The notes beneath the pieces are model-generated. The model had not been told where the DNA came from. It saw only the letters and a program-made list of their open reading frames with translations, and made no database searches. A DNA stretch of 64,000 bases from Tubiluchus corallicola. Lineage: Eukaryota; Priapulida; Priapulimorpha; Priapulimorphida; Tubiluchidae. The stretch is taken from contig JAQGDQ010000132.1 of NCBI GenBank assembly GCA_030141605.1, positions 1 through 64,000 on the forward strand, written 5' to 3'. The position numbers were made by a program, and so were the translations under genes. Within the stretch, counting starts at the first letter, position 1; each line of letters opens with the position of its first letter. Of the stretch, positions 57,960 through 64,000 are shown piece after piece.

Positions 57960-60900
57960 AATTCGTAAAGAAAACTAAAATTAAAAGAAAAAGGGAAAGC
58001 GAAAAAATGGAAATGACCATTTTGATTTTATCTTCTCTTCTTTCCTTACTATTTCCCCCTTCTCTCTGTCTGTGTACGTGGGGTCTTTATCCCTTTCTCT
58101 CTCCCTCAATCACTGACTAACTCCTTCGCCGTTTTCCCCTTTTTCTCTGTCAGTTTCTCTGTCACTTTTTCTTTTTCTATCTTGCTTTCTAAAACACTTC
58201 TGCAATTCATTTAATGTTGTACTTTTTTCTCAAGCAAATAATAGCGTATAATAGTGGTTACAACATAGCAACTGCAAGGTGACACGTCGTGTCTAAAACA
58301 TTTATATTTGTTGCACGTTTAATAGCACGTTTGAAATTTTATTGCCTTTGTGCTGCAAAAAAAGTGCAAAACTCTTTTATCATCATGAACGCACCATCAA
58401 GGCGAACAAATTTATTACCTGATGTGAGTTTGACTGATTTTGGCTGATGCAACATCCCCGAGTCTTGAGAAGTGTTGGTATTAGCATGGCCTATGTTTGT
58501 ACTTAACTGCTTATTGGATTAGTCGACCAGTGATGGTGTTACAGTTGACAGTGCATTTTCATTTGAAATGAATTAAAATTTATTTTCCTCCATCAGATTA
58601 CAAAATATGCCGTAACCACATCCAGTCTATAGTAAGAGTACGCTGGTATATACAGATAAATAGGGCGTAATAGCCACTACTGCAATTGAAGTGGAGAGAA
58701 GAGAGCGAGCTGACCAAAATGTCATATGGTCAGCTATCCTTTTAATGTAAATAAGCGTAGTAAATAATCGCAGGCAGCACTAAAGAGCTACAGGCAAATT
58801 AAATTAATTCTAACGTTCAGTTAACTGACGTACCTAGCATATATGTAATAATTGTATATGTCATACTGAAGTTGTATTGATAAGTGAACGTTTAATTGAA
58901 CAGGATTATAATTTATTAAGTTAACTGTAAAATGCCAGAAAAAATGAACTGTGCTTTTGATTGCAGTACTGCCTCTGGATTTAATGTTCAAGCAGCCTCA
59001 CAATTTGTCAAAGCAGAGCAGTATTGTTCTGAGGGCTCTTTTGTTGCACCTCCTGGCCTATTTGGCTCATTCTGGAATCCCACTCGGGGGGGGGGGGGGA
59101 AAATCTTGCCGGACTGGTGGGGGGCACTTCTTATAGCCGAGGGACACAAATTCTTTCTGAAAGTATTTTTTCTCAAAATTTTCATGCAAAATCTTCGATT
59201 TTTTTCCTCTCTTTATTAACAAAAACTGCAAAACTGTTCCACATTTTAATACTCATCAAATTTACATCGTAATTATTACTTGAGGTAATATTTTTCCTCG
59301 CACCTGAATACATTGCAATTTGTTCTTCCCTACATAGGGACAGGGAAAAACTTGCCAGAGGCAGAACGTGCTGGTATAACGTTATTACATACTAATTACG
59401 CAGTAACTGAATTATTATATGTAGTAGCGATCTCGTTCTATAAATAGGCTTGCTGCTAGGAAGATAAGATATACTGATTTTTGCAGCAGCCCAGTTAACC
59501 ATCCAAGCCTCACCAATCCCCAGTATTAAAATTCAGTTCATAATAAGAGTTGTCTTGCTGATTCATTGAATTGTGGCTGGCTTTAAATTGTGCTATTATA
59601 GTTACCGTAGCAACTGGTCTTGCTACCAAGTCGCCAACCACTACGAGAACTTAATTACTTTTTGAGACTATAAAAAAACTTGCTTCAGTAGTTAAGCAAC
59701 ATCAGACATAAGAAGTGCTTAGCTGGGTGAGATATTTTGCAGAATTATTGTTTGAAGTTGCGTCCTAGCAAAGCGATAGAACCTGTGAGCCAAACAAAAT
59801 AAAGCGCTCCTTTCTTAGTATAGGTCTAAGAAATCTTGTGGTACAATATTTACAATAAGGCAAAATTATTTTGGTAAGTATCACAGTTTTTAACCACACT
59901 ACGAATTACACTGTATCGTCTGGGATGACCTATTCCTGCCTAGATTGTCTTGGCTCCAGCATTGGGAAGTCGTCATTGAGTGTTGGTACTACCACACTCA
60001 GAGATGTCCTAGTAGTCAGAGAACTTCAGAAAATATCAGAGTTCTTCAAAAAGCAGTCAACCAAAGTTGCTGGCGCCATCTATTCGTCAATATAAAATTA
60101 AAATGCGATCAACTGACAGAACTGGCAGTGTCCTTTGCCCTCGATAGACTGAATTTAAGTTTAGAAAATGGCGAATATAAACATATGTGAATTGTGGTTA
60201 AGATGGAAAAAATATTTAAGTATCTATGACATTTTTCACTAAACTCTATAACCATATGGAGAAAATCATAATAACTACGTATAAGATGTGTAATTGATCT
60301 TCGCAAAATCTGCAGCTATGGAAGGCATTGTAAGTCTGCTAGGTTACCTCTCTAGTTAAGTTACTTAGGTTACAATATCATTCATATTTGTTTATTATAG
60401 AAAAAATTAATTTAACAATGTTAAACAAAACTGATTGATTAATCGAGAAAGTTGGTATACAAAAAATGTAAGCGGTGGACCGTGATAGTGCTTTGTTTTA
60501 AAGACAACAGACTTAAACAAGAAGCATCCAAGCATTAATTGCCACTTTAATGTTTTGCCACTTCCTTTTCAATGTTTGCATTAACGTGACTTCCGATAAG
60601 CTCTTGGGGATAAATAAAACACTACAAGAACGTTAATGCAGCACCTTAAAAAGTCAGTTGCGCAGTAATGCGCATTGGTTCAACGGTTTAGGCTTCATGG
60701 GTTTAGAGGTTTTGTTGATGAAGCCAGCAGCTATACGCGTAGGGCATTCTAGCAACTACGAGGCTGCGTTGTTGTTATTGCTGCATAAATCAGTGGTCTA
60801 GAAGAGTGCGCTTTTGTATTGTGTAGTAGAGTATTCCAGGAAACCAAAAAACAGGTAGGCCCTAGTTACTATCATTAACCATTCAACTCATTTAACTGCT

Positions 60901-62680
60901 ATGCTCAAAATTTAACAACAATCCATAATATTTACAACTGTTACTGTGAAGATGAGAATTGTTTTCGTGTCCCCATACCTACACAATATGTGTATGTGAT
61001 AATCTAACTATAACGTATCTATTTGGGGCATTAAATAAAACAATGGAGCAGATAATTACTCCTGAGTAGCCCTGGTATCAGCAGACAATGACGCCATCAT
61101 TGAATGGCAGTACAGGCACCTAGCAATGGCCATATGGTACGGAGGGAAGTTTCATGAAGCGGCAGAAGTAATTTGCCATGAAAATTTCCTAAGTTGCCCT
61201 AGTATGAGTGATTTCTAAATAAGTACAAACAACGTCATTGACTACATAGTTATGAAAACAGTGTCTAAAAACAAAATATTTTACATTTATAGGTCTATAT
61301 GTTTACGTTTATTTGTATTTATACGTATTTTTACTCAATATAATCCAGAATACACAAAGTGTCAGCCTTGCTACAAAAAAGTAACCACAAGTAGATGTAA
61401 ACGTATTTTTTAATATTTTAATTATTATAATATGTTCTTTAATGCGTTTTTAAAGTTGTTTTCATTCATTATTGTCTGAAATTAAAAATTAAAGGAGAGA
61501 GAAAAAAACGAAAGAGTAATGACAGTAATGAGGAATGGTCCCATTGAGAAACCAACATGAATCGTACCTCTGTTCATTTCTGGCATTTCACTCAAAACTA
61601 AATGCTCTTTATAATAACTTTTAGCAGTTTTTTCAGTTTCAGTTTGGTTTCTTCTGCACGGCAGAGGGGGGGGGGCAATAAAAATGTACAAATAACTTAT
61701 GAGGTTTGGTGAACTCAGACTGATAGCTGGTGCTATTGTTTATACTAAGATGATTAAAAGTTAAAAACAATTCGTCGTACAACAAACACTTTCATTGCGG
61801 CCACTAAAAAGAGGTGGTGCAGTAGGTAAACACTTTTTGAATATTGAAGAATTATTTGCCCTGAACATTACCACAATTTGCCCCATAAAAGTACATTTCA
61901 TTTTCCCTGGTAGAACAACTGCCCCCCCACCCACCCCCGCCACTTCGTACGCTTATGCCGAATGCAAATGTTTTTATTGTATATGTAAGGTGGTAGTTTC
62001 ACTGCTGAGCCAACTAACCACGCATAAAATTTGCTACTTAAAACCGCAATGATACTGTAATAGTAAGGCATGCGAGACATCTCGGCCTTTTGGTTCTTAT
62101 CATCATTAGCACTTGTTTTACTCAAAGTACGCAGCATTCATACGTTAATAGAAAAATTGGAGTTTCATAGCAATGGAAATATAGGCCTATTTCCAAATTT
62201 TTATTAAAGCAGATTGCTGATATAAGCCACGTTTTCTTTATTAGGAAACCGTTACGGAGGAAATAAAAATTTAGTCGCACGAGCGACAGAACAATTTTTT
62301 TGCAAAGAGCTTAAATATACACAATGCTTTGATGAATTAAGTAGCAGAGTACTTTGCTTAACAGCAATGCACAAAACAGCTACTACAGTTATAATGTCAC
62401 AATATAAGTAATGTGATATACACGTGTAAGCAATAAATGAAAACATACACATAATGTACAGGGTGTTCCAAAACCAGAAGTGTACTAAAATACCAAAATT
62501 CTTCATAATTTTTAGTACACCAAGCAATATTAGTGCACCGTATAAAGTCGATTAAATATGACCAGACTTGTGCTGGAATGTACAAAAACCAAGTCATATG
62601 CTGTAATCTAAGAATATGCTATTGTTTCTTTTGGAATAACCTGTCACTTATTCTGTAGGCATAGTAACAATATTTAATGT
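57960..62680. other. Intergenic or long 5' intron of the VKORC1-like gene
   Basis: No gene recognised. It contains a pyrimidine-rich tract (58020-58200), G-runs near 59086 and 61665, C-runs near 61922, and short frames at 58932, 59871 and 61482 without support. A tiny acceptor-ATG-donor arrangement at 60324-60338 (CTGCAG-CTATGGAAGGCATT-GTAAGT) could be a mini-exon but is too short to judge. Confidence 0.4.
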
Positions 62681-62685
62681 GATCA

Positions 62686-63070
62686 GGGCCAGATTATCCT
62701 ATAGGCTAGTATAGAGTGCAGCCTAGGGTCCTTCAAGTTTGGGGCTCTTCAGCTTTGGTAACATTTGGTAAAAAAAAGGTTTTTTCATTACGGTTGTGTC
62801 GAAAAACGTGCTAATTTGGTTTGCGATAAATAGTAAAATAGTGGTATTTCTTAAAAAATATTTCCATTGGCAAACAAAAAAGAAAGCTATTCTAGTTTAT
62901 TTGAAGAATTTGCACTAAGTTAACTGCAAGCTATGTAAAAATGTCGCTGAAATATATCAGGAGTAAAAAAATCTTCAAGACGGATGCAGGCGAGGTGGAA
63001 GGGAACTCCAGCTGAGGGGCCCCATAATTTCATTTCCATTTTTGGTAGGGGACCCAAAAGGTCATAATCC
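62686..63070. mobile_element. Possible hAT-like non-autonomous element
   Basis: The left side CAGGGCCAGATTATCCTATA and right side GGTCATAATCCTGTGGC are partly inverted copies. Inner GC-rich segments CCTAGGGTCC and GGGGACCC also mirror each other. Ends are imprecise and no target duplication is visible. Confidence 0.35.
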
Positions 63071-63166
63071 TGTGGCAAATGGTATTGAGCTCTATGGTTT
63101 TATAAACCTGCAATAGTTTCGAAAATCTGAAGCCTGTGGTTTTTCCTTCAATGTTTGTAGGTTATT

Positions 63167-63812
63167 ATGGCGGATGTTGTTATTTTGAGTTTGCTGGGAA
63201 TAACGACATGTGCGTACGCATACTACGTGGAGACCCGCAAGGAGCAGGACCCCTCCTACCGTGCAATGTGTGACTTCAACGAGTCGATGAGCTGTTCTAG
63301 AGTTCTAACTTCTAAGTAAGTCTGGTTTAAACAAAAACGTAAAACACGAGATATGAAGATAGGAAAAAAGAAAAGAAAGCATTGGGAGAATGGGGGCTGA
63401 AAAAGAGAGAGGGGCAGAAAAACGGAAAGAAAAAGAGGAGCAGAGAGAGAGAGAGAGAGAAAGAGAGAAGAGAGCTCGAAAAGGAGGGAGAAAGATAGAA
63501 GAGAGTGAAAGCTTTTGAGAGGTTATTTAGAGGGAGAGAGAGAGAGTTGGGGAAAGAGACACCAGTTTCGGTAACCATATACCTACTTGTGAAAGGAATA
63601 CCAATTTCAGTAACCATATACCTACCTGTGAGAGAGATACTAATTTCATTAACCATATATATATGTACCTACCTGTATTGCTATAATTGTTGTCACTTTT
63701 AGGTATGCAAAAGGATTTGGAGTGGTTGAAATGCTATTAGGCAAAGCACATTTTCTTAACAAGCCAAATTCACTCCTTGGTATGATTTTCTACGTAACGC
63801 AACTTCTTCTTA
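63167..63812 (+). CDS. VKORC1: Vitamin K epoxide reductase (VKORC1-type), first two coding exons, partial
   Basis: This is an integral ER membrane oxidoreductase that regenerates vitamin K hydroquinone for gamma-glutamyl carboxylation. Exon 1 is 63167-63315 and exon 2 63703-63812, joined in phase by GT..AG; the gene continues beyond the window. The protein starts MADVVILSLLGITTCAYAYY (first transmembrane helix), then VETRKEQDPSYRAMCDF. The loop cysteine pair Cys35 and Cys43 (CDFNESMSC) has the same spacing as human Cys43/Cys51. Exon 2 reads KYAKGFGVVEMLLGKAHFLN and KPNSLLGMIFYVTQLLL, a strong family match. The redox-active CXXC lies in the missing part. VKORC1 versus VKORC1L1 cannot be decided. 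A splice-acceptor-like TTTGTAG sits six bases before the ATG, so the 5' UTR is spliced, in cis from a distant exon or in trans. Confidence 0.93.
63351..63550. repeat. Polypurine tract with (GA)n
   Basis: About 200 bases almost entirely A and G, with a (GA)n core near 63440-63465, in the first coding intron of the VKORC1-like gene. Such tracts can form triplex (H-DNA) structures. Confidence 0.85.
63551..63677. repeat. About 40-bp minisatellite, three copies
   Basis: Three tandem copies share CCAnTTTCnGTAACCATATA followed by CCTACCTGTGA. It sits between the polypurine tract and VKORC1 exon 2 and ends about 25 bases before the splice acceptor. Confidence 0.75.
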
Positions 63813-64000
63813 GTAAGTACCAGACCGTAATGATTTTAATGTTTAATATTTAACGATTAATCAGCTAGTGTCTCTGAAAGCATTTGTATTGAGACCTATG
63901 TAGGTTTACGTTCATTATGACTCATTTTTAATTGCTAATTACCGTAGAAAACAATGAAATGAATATGACCGTATTCGTTTTTAAGGAATAACTGTTACTA

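Noticed and set aside
61482-61960. Frames around the G- and C-homopolymer runs
   Set aside because: Low-complexity composition and no recognised domain.

Overview
This is AT-rich, intron-rich genomic DNA from an animal, almost certainly an invertebrate. Coding exons have GT..AG borders, introns run from a few hundred bases to several kb, and most of the window is non-coding and filled with short non-autonomous transposons, tRNA-derived SINEs and simple repeats. There are no operons, ribosome binding sites, rRNA genes or CRISPR arrays. One LTR retrotransposon has integrase before RNase H, an order described for Gmr1-like elements of deuterostomes (fish, sea urchins, sea squirts). This makes an invertebrate deuterostome, for example a tunicate, plausible but not proven.

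Layout. 65-8142, minus: eight consecutive exons of an SLC13-family sodium/di- and tricarboxylate cotransporter; its first exon is not found and its 3' end lies beyond the left edge. 8143-24485: no recognised gene, only one possible orphan signal-peptide exon, a LINE reverse-transcriptase remnant, several MITEs, a minisatellite and microsatellites. 24486-25196, minus: an intronless lysophospholipase-like protein 1 (LYPLAL1) gene. 25426-44147, plus: a complete 13-exon cytosolic non-specific dipeptidase gene (CNDP2-type, 485 aa) that starts 229 bases from LYPLAL1 in divergent orientation. Its introns hold a LINE fragment, four SINE copies, two hAT-like MITEs and a 4.2-kb LTR retrotransposon. 46773-49535, minus: a complete three-exon GTP-type phosphoenolpyruvate carboxykinase (643 aa). 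54331-55833, minus: an intronless GT92-family glycosyltransferase (500 aa). 63167-63812, plus: the first two coding exons of a vitamin K epoxide reductase (VKORC1-type) gene that runs off the right edge.

The host genes are ordinary metabolic and secretory-pathway genes: dicarboxylate uptake, dipeptide hydrolysis, gluconeogenesis, deacylation, glycosylation and vitamin K redox. SLC13 substrates and PEPCK are linked through the TCA cycle, but nothing suggests a functional cluster. All exon joins given were checked for reading phase and agree from exon to exon.

The most notable features are the Gmr1-like retrotransposon (two identical 245-bp LTRs, 4-bp target duplication, integrase-RNase H order, large internal deletion), a piggyBac-like MITE nested inside a pogo-like MITE, a SINE family with a conserved leader upstream of its tRNA-like region, a 232-bp fold-back element, and a compact bidirectional LYPLAL1/CNDP2 promoter containing a perfect 13-bp inverted repeat.
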